A stretch of 64,000 nucleotides of DNA from Sepioteuthis lessoniana (lineage: Eukaryota; Mollusca; Cephalopoda; Myopsida; Loliginidae), in NCBI GenBank assembly GCA_963585895.1, contig OY757934.1, positions 36,888,886 through 36,952,885 on the forward strand, given 5' to 3'. Every line of letters starts with the position of its first letter. The stretch's first letter is position 1. Below are positions 52,216 to 63,534 of the stretch, piece by piece. The notes beneath the pieces are model-generated. The model was not told where the DNA came from and made no database searches. It saw only the letters and a program-made list of their open reading frames with translations. A program made the translations under genes and the position numbers.

Positions 52216-53636
52216 GGCTCTTCTTTTAATATAGTGTGAAATATAGGATTACCATGAATAATTGTCACCTAGACTTTTGTTAGCAGACAAGTTTTTTTTT
52301 TGCACTAGTGGATATCTTACTTCTATTCTTAATTAGTTGATGATTACTGTTTATCTTCTATGTCATGAAGTGGAGTGTAGGGATTCACAGATGTCATTAA
52401 AAAACAGCTGCAGAGGAGTTGTAAAGTAAACAATATGTCCCATGCACAAAAATTGAGTAATAAAATACAGTACAACATGACAGAGACTGTCAAAAAGTAA
52501 TACACGTTAAATACAATTGTTAAGAACACTTGGGTGTCTGTCTCTAAAAGACATTATTTCAAACTCCTATCTCTGAAAGTTATTTTAAGTTAGAACTCTT
52601 CTGAACTCTTAAAACCTGCAATAAGGCTTTATGAGCTTTTTCTAACCTTTCTATTCTTTTTATATCATAAATAGATATTCTTAATAATAAATATACAAGG
52701 TTTGTTTAAGATATATTTGAAGCTGTATTTACTTATACAGAATCAAACAATGAATGAAGAATCATTTTTCTTCAAAATTGTCCTCAACGAATTCAACAGT
52801 TTTATTTGGTAAGTTTTTCATGGGTCAAAGCATTTTTGTGGCTCTTCTTTTAATATAGTGTGAAAATATACCATCAAATTTCTTTCAGTATCCTCCACAT
52901 CTCAGATCTCTTACTCTTAAGATGAATTTTCAGTTTAGGGAACAAGAAAAAGTCACACAAAGCTAGAGCTGATGAATATGGTAAGTGATGCAGTTGTCTA
53001 TGTTTCACCAAAAATTAACACTGATTTATCTTGACCACTGTCTAGATAATATGCTCACTTCATTTTATAAGTCACTTAGATGTGAATATGTTTAAACTTG
53101 TGTATTCATTTCTTTTTAAAATATAATATTTCAACATCGAATTCTTTAACATTTGATTCAAGATAGTAATTCATATACAATAGATTGGTTCATTTAACAT
53201 TCCAGTTGTGAAAATAATCAAGGCCTAAGAAGCAAAGTTTATCTTGAGGACTTAAATTTCTTTATATAAGAAAAGTTTTGAGTCAGACATTTCTACTTTG
53301 TACAGACCTTACTTTTAAATCAAAGGCCAAACTTTATCAAATATGGTTATATTCAACTATAAAAAGTGACTTGGACATATAATTATTAAGCATTCATTTT
53401 TATGCAGGAGACATCAATTGGTTTGGTATAAAAGCATTGCAGACAACAATTCTTGTATTTAATTATAACTCAGAGTCCCAGAAAATATTGAACTTTCCGA
53501 TCTGAGAATTCTATAATGAGCTTTAGGATTACAGTGAATAATTGCCACCTAGGCTTTTGTTAGCAGACACGTTTTTTTTTCTGCACTAGTGGATATCTTA
53601 CTTCTATTCTTAATTAGTTGATGATTACTGTAGATA
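52216..53636. repeat. Direct repeat pair bracketing a transposon relic
   Basis: About 115 bases at 52236-52350 (CACCTAGACTTTTGTTAGC to GTTGATGATTACTGT) recur at 53524-53632 with few changes. A shorter GGCTCTTCTTTTAATATAG at 52216 recurs at 52841. The relic at 52690-53060 lies between them. Confidence 0.82.
52690..53060 (-). pseudogene. Mariner/Tc1-type transposon relic
   Basis: Same family as 32000-32430: GAAGCTGTATTTAC, CATTTTTCTTCAAAAT, ACAAGAAAAAGTCA and TGTTTCACCAAAAATTAAC occur in the same order. Reading frames are lost. Confidence 0.45.
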
Positions 53637-53884
53637 ACATCATTTTTATTCCATATGTTTAACTGTAGTATCTTTAAAAATCTTCTATTCAAGCTTTGAT
53701 AATTACATCTAAAAGTCTGATTTAGTTTATTTCTAGTAGAAAAATCTATATTAAGAACTGAGAAGAGTTTGTTTGTCTGTCTTCTTTTGATATATCCTAA
53801 TAATTTTTACTTGCATCTTCTAAGTGTTACATGACAATGATATTTTTTATTGTAATCATCACAACAGCAATAATGTGAATAAGA

Positions 53885-54173
53885 GGTGCCCGTGGTGTAA
53901 TTGTTATCGTCGTAGGAAATGAACACGGCGACACGAGTTCAAATCCTGGACGAGACTGATTGCATTTCACATAGCACTAATATCCTTGGGAAAGGTATGA
54001 ATCCAATTATTCTCCCTTCAGCTATGGGTAAATAGTAGGACAGACTAGGTTCTTCAGCCTTGGTTAGGCAACTAGTCAAGGAGAAGGAAAACTCTGAATT
54101 GAAACCTGTTAAACTCCGCTAAAAAATTGACCTTGTGTCATATCCTGCCTGAGTGGAGGGGTTGGTAAATAGG
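53885..54173 (+). mobile_element. SINE-C, full length with target duplication
   Basis: 289 bases flanked by the 15-base duplication ATAATGTGAATAAGA at 53870-53884 and 54174-54188. Head GTGCCCGTGGTGTAATTG, B box GAGTTCAAATCCTGG, tail GAGTGGAGGGGTTGGTAAAT. This is the reference copy of the family. Confidence 0.95.
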
Positions 54174-54248
54174 ATAATGTGAATAAGAAAAAGAGGGTGA
54201 GAGAGAATCAATAAAAAATAATTGGGAAGAGTTTGTTTGTCTTCTATA

Positions 54249-54380
54249 GACAGTCAAATAATTTAATGTGGATTATCCAAATTTTGGGAAGTGACAGTCA
54301 AATAATTTGATGTGGATTATCCAAATTTTGGGAAGAGACAGTCAAATATTTTGATATGGATTATCCAAATTTTGTATGCA
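54249..54380. repeat. 44-base tandem repeat, three units
   Basis: GACAGTCAAATAATTT recurs at 54249, 54293 and 54337; each unit ends in CCAAATTTTGGGAAG or a near form. Confidence 0.95.
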
Positions 54381-54387
54381 AACTTAT

Positions 54388-54664
54388 CCATATTTACCCA
54401 ACCCCTCCGCTTGGGCAGGATATGACACAAGGTCAATTTTTAAGCAGAGTTTAACAGGTCTGAATTCAGCATTTTCCTTCTCCTAGACAAGTTGCCTCAC
54501 TAAGGCTGAAGAAATTAGTCTGCCCTACTATTTACCCATAGCTGGAGGGAGAATAATTGGATTCATACCTTTCCCAAGAGTATTAGTGCTATGCAGTCAT
54601 TTTTGTCCAGAATTTGAACTCGTGTCACCGGGTCCATTTCCTACGACGATAACTATTACATGTC
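54388..54664 (-). mobile_element. SINE-C, minus strand, with target duplication
   Basis: Flanked by CAAACTTAT at 54379-54387 and 54665-54673. Reverse SINE-C from tail (CAACCCCTCCGCTTGGGC) to head (CCTACGACGATAACTATTACA); the B box reads GAATTTGAACTCGTG in reverse. It stands 200 bases from the plus-strand copy. Confidence 0.92.
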
Positions 54665-54673
54665 CAAACTTAT

Positions 54674-55179
54674 TGGATCCAGATGAAGGTATTAATGTAG
54701 ACAGAAAATTTGTTTCTCATATGGAGAAGAGAATTCGCATCTAAAGTTGATCCCTTGCTATAAAACATAATAAACCGGAGGTTATGTTGCTGTGAGATGT
54801 AGCTAATTATACAGAATTTAAATCTCCTAATTTCTTTACTAAAAGAACTATTGACCTAGCATTATTGTGCAGAATGAACTATCAGAATAAAAACAAAAAT
54901 GTTTAAATCAAGAAATCAAACAAATTAAAAATTATTTCTCGATAAAATTTCTTTGGGACACTATTAACTTTATAAGATGATATAAAAAATATGATTGTAA
55001 ATATTTTACTGTGATGTGGATTTATGTTTTATAGAAGCAATTACCATTTATAACTGTTTAGAGAACCTTATAAACTGAGAACAACAATTATAAAATAATC
55101 AGCTGTAATCCAAGTCTTGACTTCTTATCAAAGATGATTGCTTCAGTTTTTAGTATCTATGGAGTTAAGTCACTCTATA
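54674..55179. other. AT-rich sequence, nothing recognised
   Basis: No feature supported. Confidence 0.4.
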
Positions 55180-55194
55180 ACTTATTTAATAATA

Positions 55195-55462
55195 TAAAAA
55201 GGATAATATAAAAAAGAATAATATAAAAAGGATAATAAAAGAAGGATAATATAAAAAGGATAATGTAAAAAGGATAACGTAAAAAGGATAATATAAAAAA
55301 AGATAATATAAAAAAAGGATAATATAAAAAAGGATAATATAAGAAGGATAATATAAAAAAAAGGATAATATAAAAAGGATAATATAAAAAAGGATAATAT
55401 AAAAAGGATAATATAAAAAGAATAATATATAAAAGTACAATATAAAAAAGGATAATATAAAA
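55195..55462. repeat. 14-15-base minisatellite
   Basis: About 18 units of AAAAAGGATAATAT with small length changes in the A run. All-frame open reading on the minus strand here is a product of the repeat. Confidence 0.95.
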
Positions 55463-56180
55463 AAAGAAGCAATGCAAAAAAAGTAAAAATGATAGAATAA
55501 AGAATAAAAAAAGATTGAAGAACAAAAAAAAGAAATTAGAAGATGAAAGTAAGGAAAATAAAGGACTGAATGAAAATAGAGAAAGAAAATAAAGAAAAGA
55601 AACAAAGAATATAAAGAAAAAGGTAAAAACAAAAAACAAAAAGAAATAAAAGATGGCAAGTAAAAAGTAAATAAAAATCAAAGAAAATTTAAAAAAAAAA
55701 TTCAATAAATGAGTTAAAAATATAATAAGCCCAAGACAAAAGCAAAAAAAGATTTTAAAAAGAATAAGTGAGATGATCAAAAATTGAAAAAACTAAAGAA
55801 TGACACACTCCTAAAAATAATGAATCATGAATAAAACACACACAAAAAAATCTTTGTTTCTTCTACTGTTTTATTCTCTGTTCATGAAGGAAAACTTGAA
55901 GAAATGAAAAATAAAAAAGATGAACTGGAGAAATAAAAAAATGTTAGACTGCAAAACTTATAAGATAAAAATTGGAAGTTTTAAATAAAGAGGCATTAAA
56001 TTAAAAAAAAAATGAGAAAATGGAAGAAGAAAGAATAAAAGTGGAAAAAAGTAAAAGAAAATAGAAGATGTGAAAAGGAATGAGCAAGCAAAGAAAAAAG
56101 GAAAAAAATTATAAGCAAAAAATAAAGAATCAAAGAAAGAAAAACAAGAATAGCAAAAGAAGAGAAAGAAATGCAGTCAT
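55463..56180. repeat. A/G-rich tract
   Basis: A-dominated purine tract with AAAGAAAAT-type words, continuing from the minisatellite. No gene. Confidence 0.85.
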
Positions 56181-57288
56181 TTTTCTCCGGTGATTTTTGT
56201 AGAATTATTGACTTGTTCTTTGATATGCTTGGCCAACATCATCATTGTTTCCAATTGAGAACATTAGTAAAATGCAAATACTTGACATTTAGCTTCAGCT
56301 AAGGCACTGAACTTTTACAAGTCATTGATCAAAAACTTCTCATCACAATTTAGTTCTTGAGTCTCTGAGATTAAAAGAAGACAAATACACTGTCTACAAC
56401 AAATCATTAAAAAAAAAGTTCCTAGAGTTCCATAATGAATATAAGGAAGTATTTTCACTCTTTATTTAAAGAAAGAATTTAATTTGAAAAAGTTTATTCA
56501 TTTTTAATCCAGTAAGAAAAATGGATAGCTACACAATATATAAATATTATTGTAGAAATAAACACTGATCAAGAATATAACATAAAATAGATGAAAAAAA
56601 GAAAGAAAAGAATCCAGTGGCTAAATTAAACAATGTTATTTTCAGAAGTTTAATTATATGTCGGTAAAATAAGATTGTTCGATTTTGCTCCCGTACCAAT
56701 ATTTTTATTTTAAGAAATTCATAATCAATAAACTTTAAAAACCCTACAGTATCCTAATCTTTTCATATAAAAGGATAAAAGATAAACAAAATAAAACGAG
56801 TGGAGCCCCAAAAAAGATCATATCTAAATTGAGATTATAAACACTGAATACACAATATTGCCCACAAACTCCATAACATACAACTTCAATAGAAATCTAA
56901 GCTTTCTTAACACAAATATAATAAGAAACATGTAAAAAACAATTAGATTATATTTCAAAATAAAAACAATAATCAGATTTCATATTTGAAGCAGGAATTT
57001 ACAAAATCACCAGTAAGCAAAACTTGTTGAAACCTAAAGAAATAAAGAGAAGAACATCACAGGGATTTGAAAATAAACAACATGCTAATTGCCAGGGAGT
57101 ACCACTGAAAAATCTTTCACTTAAGAAATCTAATGATGATTTAAAAAAATACAATTTATCAGGGCTATATACATAGAAAGCTTTTCTCCCTTTACAAAAA
57201 CTTGTTTTTGGTACTAAATTCTTTCTGATGATGCTAAACCATTAACAAAACATGTCAACCCCATTTTTCAAACTGTCTTCTTGATTTT
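56181..57288. other. AT-rich sequence, nothing recognised
   Basis: No feature supported. Confidence 0.4.
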
Positions 57289-57293
57289 CATAT

Positions 57294-57338
<45 letters not shown>

Positions 57339-57475
57339 ACCCTCAGACAGATCTGTTTCGTTCTATCAGAACTCATCAGTGTGGCTAGACATATTAGCTT
57401 CCCATAGCTGGGATCGAAACCCGGTTGACTCAAATGCCAATCCAAGACTCTACCCCTCAGCCATGAGGAACCAGC
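57289..57475 (-). mobile_element. tRNA-SINE with hammerhead ribozyme (SINE-H), copy 2
   Basis: Read on the minus strand: A-box-like TGGCTGAGGGGTAGAG (57463-57448), B-box-like GGTTTCGATCCCAGC (57421-57407), a linker TATGTCTAGCCACA, the hammerhead fold (57395-57335) and a (TA)n end (57334-57289). The parts are in the same order as at 28378-28551. Schistosome Sm-alpha SINEs are the known precedent for a pol III head joined to a hammerhead; whether this family is described I cannot tell. Confidence 0.82.
57335..57395 (-). ncRNA. Hammerhead ribozyme, type I, complete core
   Basis: On the minus strand: CTGATGA (57379-57373), stem II GTTCT/AGAAC with loop GAT, GAAA, stem III CAGATCTG (self-complementary, 57355-57348), U and C before the predicted cleavage between 57346 and 57345. 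Helix I pairs AC-x-CC before CTGATGA with TG-x-GG after the cleavage site. All conserved core positions of a hammerhead are present, including the A-U pair closing stem III. Confidence 0.85.
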
Positions 57476-57556
57476 AGCAGCGAAGTAAATCTTAAACGGT
57501 TATGAATCACAATTACTATTGTTTACATACATCTGCTTAACAGCTACCAAGAACTC

Positions 57557-57591
57557 CACATCCTTACTCACACACACACACACACACACAC

Positions 57592-57656
<65 letters not shown>

Positions 57657-57666
57657 TAAGGATGTG
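57557..57666. repeat. (CA)n-(TG)n inverted microsatellite hairpin
   Basis: CACATCCTTACTCACAC at the left and its exact complement GTGTGAGTAAGGATGTG at the right flank a (CA)n then (TG)n run centred on TATATA. The TG side (~56 bases) is longer than the CA side (~24). Confidence 0.95.
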
Positions 57667-57704
57667 TTTGTCTATCGTCTATAGATGAGCTGATGATTTA
57701 TTGC

Positions 57705-57845
57705 ATTCAATAATGGGTAAATAAAAGAGAAGACAGACTTATTTAGCCTTGGTAAAGCAATAAGTCTAAGAGAAGGAAAACACTGAATTCAAACCTGCTA
57801 AAAAATTGACCTTGTGCTATATCCCACCCATGGTGGAGAGGTTGG
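57705..57845 (+). repeat. SINE-C 3' half
   Basis: AATGGGTAAATAAAAG, CAATAAGTCTAAGAGAAGG, TTGACCTTGTGCTATATCC and GGAGAGGTTGGTTTA; the head is absent. Confidence 0.75.
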
Positions 57846-58057
57846 TTTAATTCATGCTGATTAGACTCAGAGGAAGGTTTAAAATCTTTGTTTATTATGG
57901 GGAAAAGCAATCATTGAGAGGAAATCATTGACAATAAATAATCATCAGTGAATTTTTGTAAGACATAACTAATTGTACTGAATTTAAATTTCCAAACTTC
58001 CAAAGAAAAAAAGAAGTTTCTTTACTAAAATGATTATTCACATTAATTAAACATTAC

Positions 58058-58306
58058 TAATTTGGCCTAATGAGTAGAGTATTCACCATTGGTTTGGGAA
58101 ACCAGGGTTCAATCCCAGGTCAAGTCATGCCAAAGACTTAAAAAATGGTACTTGATGCTACTTTACTTAACACTCAGCATTATAAGGTGAGGATCAAAGG
58201 TAAAGTGGAGCAGTCCAGGGAAAAGAGTAGCGCCCTCCCTTACACCTTGGTGTAGTAGCTATTGAAAAGTGAGCCTTTGGGTCACCCTCAACAACGGTTA
58301 CCAACT
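58058..58306 (+). mobile_element. SINE-A
   Basis: A box GGCCTAATGAGTAGAGT, B box GGTTCAATCCCAGG, body TACTTGATGCTAC and CAGCATTATAAGGTGAGG, end ACGGTTACCAACTTTTT. Full length. Confidence 0.92.
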
Positions 58307-58518
58307 TTTTAATTTGGTTTATTGGTGTTTCTTTAAGTTAGAGATGTAAAATAACTATATGGCTTTATTGTGTTGGACTAAAAATCTTAACAAAAACAAA
58401 AATGTTTAAATTGATAAGTTTCACCGAAGGTTTTTCTACAATACTTTATAAAAGTTTTTACAGAACAATCTTAACTTCCCAGTAATATAAAAAATATTAA
58501 TGGTAAATCTCTTTTTTG

Positions 58519-58746
58519 TTGGCCCCATCTATGGGTCTAGAAGAACTATTCAATCTTTTACTATAATCAATATTAGATAAAAATTATAAGTATTAGATAT
58601 CAATACATGAAACCATCTGATTGGCTTATTTAAAAATAAAATTACTTACAAACTATTCACTAACAATATATACATATGTATAAATAGGATTTAACATTAA
58701 TTAACCCACAAGGGTTTATATACCATAAAGCACAACCAAACCAAAC
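58519..58746 (+). repeat. RepD 3' half
   Basis: CCATCTATGGGTCTAGAAGA, decayed subrepeats and the tail TTAACCCACAAGGGTTTATA with CCATAAAGCACAACCAAACC. The head is missing. Confidence 0.65.
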
Positions 58747-59662
58747 TTTTCTTTTATGGTGACAAATATTGTTTGTAAGAATTCAGTGGAAATTTTTCAA
58801 TTTAAAACAAAAATTGTAAATTAAGCAGCTGCAATTGAAATATTAGCCTCTTTCTTAGCATAGACAAGTGTTTTACATGATATTAGAAATGAAATGTTTG
58901 CAGCAACACATAGATTACACATTTCTTTAATTTTATATTCGTATAATTTAAGATGTTACACCTTCTCAGCAATCATTAACATTTAGGAAAATGCATTAAA
59001 AATACATAGATAGTTCTTTTCAAAGTAGTCAGTTTTATTGCATAACATCATAATTGTCCCAACAGAATTTGCCTCTTTGTCACATGGTGAGTAATTAAAA
59101 GACAGTGGATCGCAGGTATTCTAGAGAGACTGATAATTATTCTTTCTTGTAGTAATGAACTCGTGATCTTCTCTAAAGCTGAGTGAATGAAACGTTTAAG
59201 GTGAAACTAAAGATTTCTATTGAATGCTTAAAATTTCAAAGCTTGGTATGAAATAAAATCTACATTCTATGCACTCTTACATCCACTAGAATCCATATTT
59301 AGCCAACACTTTTACACAGCCGAGCATGTGTTACATAGTATATATGGCCTAACCAATAAAAGTGCTAGTTAAAGTGTATCTAGTTAAGTCATCATCAGTT
59401 CAATTTCTGAGTTGGGTAGTGCAAAAAAACGTCCGCTGATGCGATAAATAAGAACACAACAATGAATTAATTTGAAAGAATCATCGGCAAATCTACTCTG
59501 AAGTTAAGGAAACTTAAGTTTCAGGATCCCTAGTCTTGGTAGGGGCCCAAAATTTATTTTTCTCCACATTGCTTAAAAAATTTAGGTCAACTGTATGACA
59601 AAAGGGTTTTGGAAGATAATATTAATAACATAATCTAATTCATTTCAAAATATAATTGAAAT
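58747..59662. other. No supported feature
   Basis: AT-rich. A tRNA-SINE-like piece around 59345-59425 (GGCCTAACCAAT and GTTCAATTTCTGAG) is too decayed to assign. Confidence 0.35.
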
Positions 59663-60235
59663 ATGAGGGTCACTCAATAAATAAGGTGACTTTTGCTAAA
59701 GGAGTTGGCAAAAGGAAACTCAGTTTACAGTTTCACTTTTTTAAGGAAATCACCAGTGGTGGATCTTTTCATGTCTGGGAATACTATCAGCATGACCTTC
59801 TTTACTGACTGCTGCACCAAGAATTTTTGACTTTACTAGAGTCAGTATGTTTCCACTTCATGGACTGTCTTTTTTTCAATTCAGTATTGTTGAAGTAAAT
59901 TGATATTTAGGGCATTTGTAAGCATACTTGTGACTAAAGCAAGCTTTCCCTATATGCATCATGAATTCTTCGGTAAATTTCACATGGTTTGTACTTTTCA
60001 GCCATAAAAGAATTGATGACAGACCTCTGTTTAAGCTTGGAGCACTCTCTTTGATTTGCCACCAATTTTGAACAAAACAACACAAAAAAACTTTTGAAAG
60101 ATTAAAAGAAATTTTTGCTATAAAAAAAATTTCAAACAAAGCAGAGTTTACATTTATGGAAAAAAATTTGGATTTAAAAAATGGTTTTTGCTTTTTTTAT
60201 AAAAAAATCACCTTATTTTATTGAATAAAATTTAT
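59663..60235. mobile_element. Non-autonomous mariner-like element
   Basis: Inverted ends: AATAAATAAGGTGACTTTT at the left and the complement AAAAATCACCTTATTTTATT at the right. 573 bases. A minus-strand frame (60139-59876) of 87 codons has no recognised motif but could be a decayed transposase piece. Confidence 0.65.
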
Positions 60236-60409
60236 AAAAAAGTTATTTAAGTTGAGAGCATTTCAATTAGACCCCCTTCAAAATGTAGGTTCACTATTAA
60301 GAAGAATGAATTAAAATGTGATATCCTCAAAAGTTAGAACAATATTCTAGAATAAAAACAATCTACAATTGTGGAATAAGAAAAATGTTTGGTTCAAAAG
60401 TTCCAGGAT

Positions 60410-61075
60410 ATAATGGCTAAAATGATACACTAGCTAAAATGATACTGTGGCTAGAATGATACTGTTGCTAAAATAATACAGTTGTTAAAATGACACAGTG
60501 GCAAAAATGATACTGTGGCTAGAATGATACACTGGTTAAAATAATACTGTGGCTAGAATAATATGGTGGTTAAAATGATACAGTGGTTAAAATGATACTG
60601 TGGCTAGAATGATACTGTGGCTTGAATGATACACTGGCTAAAATAATAGAGTGGCTAGAAAATACTGCGGCTAAAATGATACTATGGCTAGAATGATCCA
60701 GTGGTTAAAATGATACAGTGGTTAAAATGATACTGTAGCTAGAATGATACTGTGGCTTGAATGATACACTGGCTAAAATAATAGAGTGGCTAGAAAATAC
60801 TGCGGCTAAAATGATACTATGGCTAGAATGATCCAGTGGTTAAAATGATACAGTGGTTAAAATGATACTGTAGCTAGAATGATACTGTGGCTTGAATGAT
60901 ACACTGGCTAAAATAATAGAGTGGCTAGAAAATACTGCGGCTAAAATGATACTATGGCTAGAATGATCCAGTGGTTAAAATGATACAGTGGTTAAAATGA
61001 TACTGTAGCTAGAATGATTCACTTGCTAAAATGATACCATGGTTAGAATAATACAGTGGTTAAAATGTGACTATT
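60410..61075. repeat. ~18-base minisatellite with 135-base higher-order period
   Basis: Units of the form AATGATACTGTGGCTAGA with variants (GTGGTTAAA, GCGGCTAAA, GTAGCTAGA). The segment starting GTGGCTTGAATG recurs at 60617, 60752 and 60887, so about seven and a half units form a 135-base higher-order repeat, present about three times with near identity. Confidence 0.96.
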
Positions 61076-61627
61076 ACAACCAAAATGAAGATACTAGTTT
61101 ATCAATGTATTATAAAGTTTTTAGTATGAATTGTTTTTGAATTATTTCTTAAGCTTTTTTTTTGTCTTTCTTATCTTATTACTCTTTGATTGTTGTAATT
61201 GGTCGGTAATTCAAATAAAAATATTTAGTTTGATGATAAAGCAGTATGCTGAACAGAATACGTAGTAAAAAAAAGTTTACGTGTCGAAAATTGAAAAAGA
61301 TTGAAAAAGAAAGAAAAAAACACAAAACAAAACAACCAAAACAAATAACAAGAAAAACTAAACAAAAAAGAAACAAAATTCATCTCAGAATCTTAAAACA
61401 ACTCATGTTGAAGAATTTCTTCAATGAAAAAATTTTCATAATCTATTTTTGATTGATTTTTCTTTTAGTTAAAAATGAAAGAAAAACTAGTAAAAAAATG
61501 AATATATGACTGGTATTGCACAGCCATGTATAAAGTGAATGACCATGTTCCCAAAATTTTGTGCAATTATAAAATGACATTATCATCTGAGATCATGTCT
61601 CAACAACAAAAAAGAAAAACAAAATCA
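61076..61627. other. AT-rich sequence, nothing recognised
   Basis: A-rich run 61265-61375 gives a lysine-rich frame of no meaning. Confidence 0.45.
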
Positions 61628-61858
61628 TTCTTTGTTTAATGGCATATCAACTCTTTTTAGGTTATTTAATGTCGAAGCCATTCTCCTAGAAGAACAGTAG
61701 TGGTACTATTTAACCCATAGCTGGGAGGATTAGGGGGTTCACACCTTTCCCAAGGGTATTTGCCCGAAAGTGAACGTAATAATGCAACTGGAGTATGAAC
61801 TTGCGTACTACAATTCTGCAGTCCACCGCTTTAACCATTACACCACGAGGACACCCCC
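61628..61858 (-). mobile_element. SINE-B, minus strand
   Basis: Tail TTTAATGGCATATCAACTC, AGAAGAACAGTAGTGGTACT, CCAAGGGTATTTGCCCG, B box as GAGTATGAACTTG, A box as TTTAACCATTACACCACG. Full length and well preserved. Confidence 0.92.
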
Positions 61859-62370
61859 CCAAAACAAAATCAGTGACAAACTATGTTACTTGATGTAACT
61901 ACTTATATAGAAATTAAATTTCCAAACATCAAGCAAAAAAAAAAAAGAATAATAAAGGATTGTTTTACTAAAATGATTATAATTTGATTCAACACTTGTG
62001 AGAAGACTTATTGCTAAGTTTTCAAACTGAAGATGTAAAATAATTTAATCGCATTATTAAAAATCTGACAAAAAACAAAAATGTATAAAAGGTTCAATCT
62101 CTTAAGTCTAACTCATTTGAATTAGAATTATATAACTATTCTATTTAAGTCCATCTTTCACAGAACTATATTAACTTCATAGGAAAACAGAAAAAATATA
62201 ATTAAGTCTTCTTTCTGTTATTTGGATTTGTTCTTTATAGAAGCTATTACTTTTTGTAATTGTTTGGGATAAAGTTTCAAGTGAAAACAAAGATGAAAAA
62301 AAAAATCAACTGCAAAATAAGTCTTGACCTCTTTCCTAAAATAGATAAGAATTTCAGTTTTTCACAGAAA
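61859..62370. other. AT-rich sequence, nothing recognised
   Basis: No feature supported. Confidence 0.4.
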
Positions 62371-62773
62371 GGTTTGGTTTGGTTTTATGGCATATCAACC
62401 ATTGTAGGTTATTTAATGCTAAATCCATTTTTATACATATAAACAATTCTATTTCAAACAATTCAGTTTAACATAAGTACACAGTTTAAAGTTAAAAAGA
62501 CATCTGTTTCAAACAATTCATTTTGGCATAAGTACACTGTTTAGTTCTATTTGACCCATAAATAGGACTCTATCAGGTGCTACTACTCAGGGCCAGAGTA
62601 GACCTGGGAGTGATGGCAATAAAGGGGTACGTGGCATTCCCCAAAGCCCCAGCATTACTGAAGCCTCACAATCAGATTGTTTAATGTCATATATCAGGAC
62701 TCTCATTTGGAAAGTCTTATCCCTCTGCAGAGATGCAATAGGTGTATTCTGCTGCCCGAGCCAACTGGGCCAT
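62371..62773 (-). mobile_element. RepD, minus strand
   Basis: AAACC-type tail in reverse (GGTTTGGTTTGG), TTATGGCATATCAACC, only two subrepeats, then CAGGGCCAGAGTAGACCTGG and the head end CCGAGCCAACTGGGCC. It is the shortest full copy because it has the fewest subrepeats. Confidence 0.88.
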
Positions 62774-63452
62774 CACAAGAAAGGTGTTAGATTATTTACA
62801 AGACTGGGTTTAGTCTTATGTATTAGTATATTTACTTGTATTGAATGAAATTTCATTTAATATGCACAAATCTTTATTATGATAACTCTTATAATTGTAA
62901 GATTCAGGATTATAAGGAAATATAATTATTCTAAAGTGGAGTTGATACAGAAAATATTCTTAAATCCACTCCACCACCACCACAAAAAAAAAAAGAAGTC
63001 CCCCTGCACAAAAAAAACAGAACAAAACAAAAAAAAAAAAAACTGTTTCAAATATTTTAGTCTAGATGGTCAAAAGCTTTATTTCTCTAAGACCCCCCCC
63101 TCTCAAACCATAAAAGAAAAAAATAAAACATGAACAAAAACTAACAAAGAGCAAAAACAAACAAAAAAACAAAAAACAAACAAAAAATAAACAAGCCAAT
63201 ATGTTGGTTAAATTTCTAACAAATGATGTTTTCATAGCAAAATACAAAATACAAATAAAAACAAATTAGGATTTAAATCCTTTTATTGTGAAATGAGGTA
63301 TTGTATATTGGTTAAAGTATTACAATATATATAAGGAAAATAAATGTCTAAGTATAAAAATGAAGATTATTTTGTTGTTTTATTTCATATTGTCTATTTG
63401 AATCATGGCTGAATACATAAATGGGTATAAATTAAGTCACAGCGTCTTTTGG

Positions 63453-63455
<3 letters not shown>
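62774..63455. other. A-rich and AT-rich, nothing recognised
   Basis: Several long A runs at 62983-63190; no gene. Confidence 0.45.

Positions 63456-63532
<77 letters not shown>
63456..63532. repeat. (AC)n microsatellite
   Basis: About 38 AC units, the longest CA tract in the window. Confidence 0.98.

Positions 63533-63534
<2 letters not shown>

Noticed and set aside
55175-55780. Minus-strand open frame of 201 codons rich in Phe, Ile, Leu and Tyr
   Set aside because: Translation of a 14-15-base A/T minisatellite and A/G tract; all frames are open for the same reason.
59345-59425. Possible extra tRNA-SINE
   Set aside because: Weak A- and B-box-like words only; no match to a second copy and no tail.
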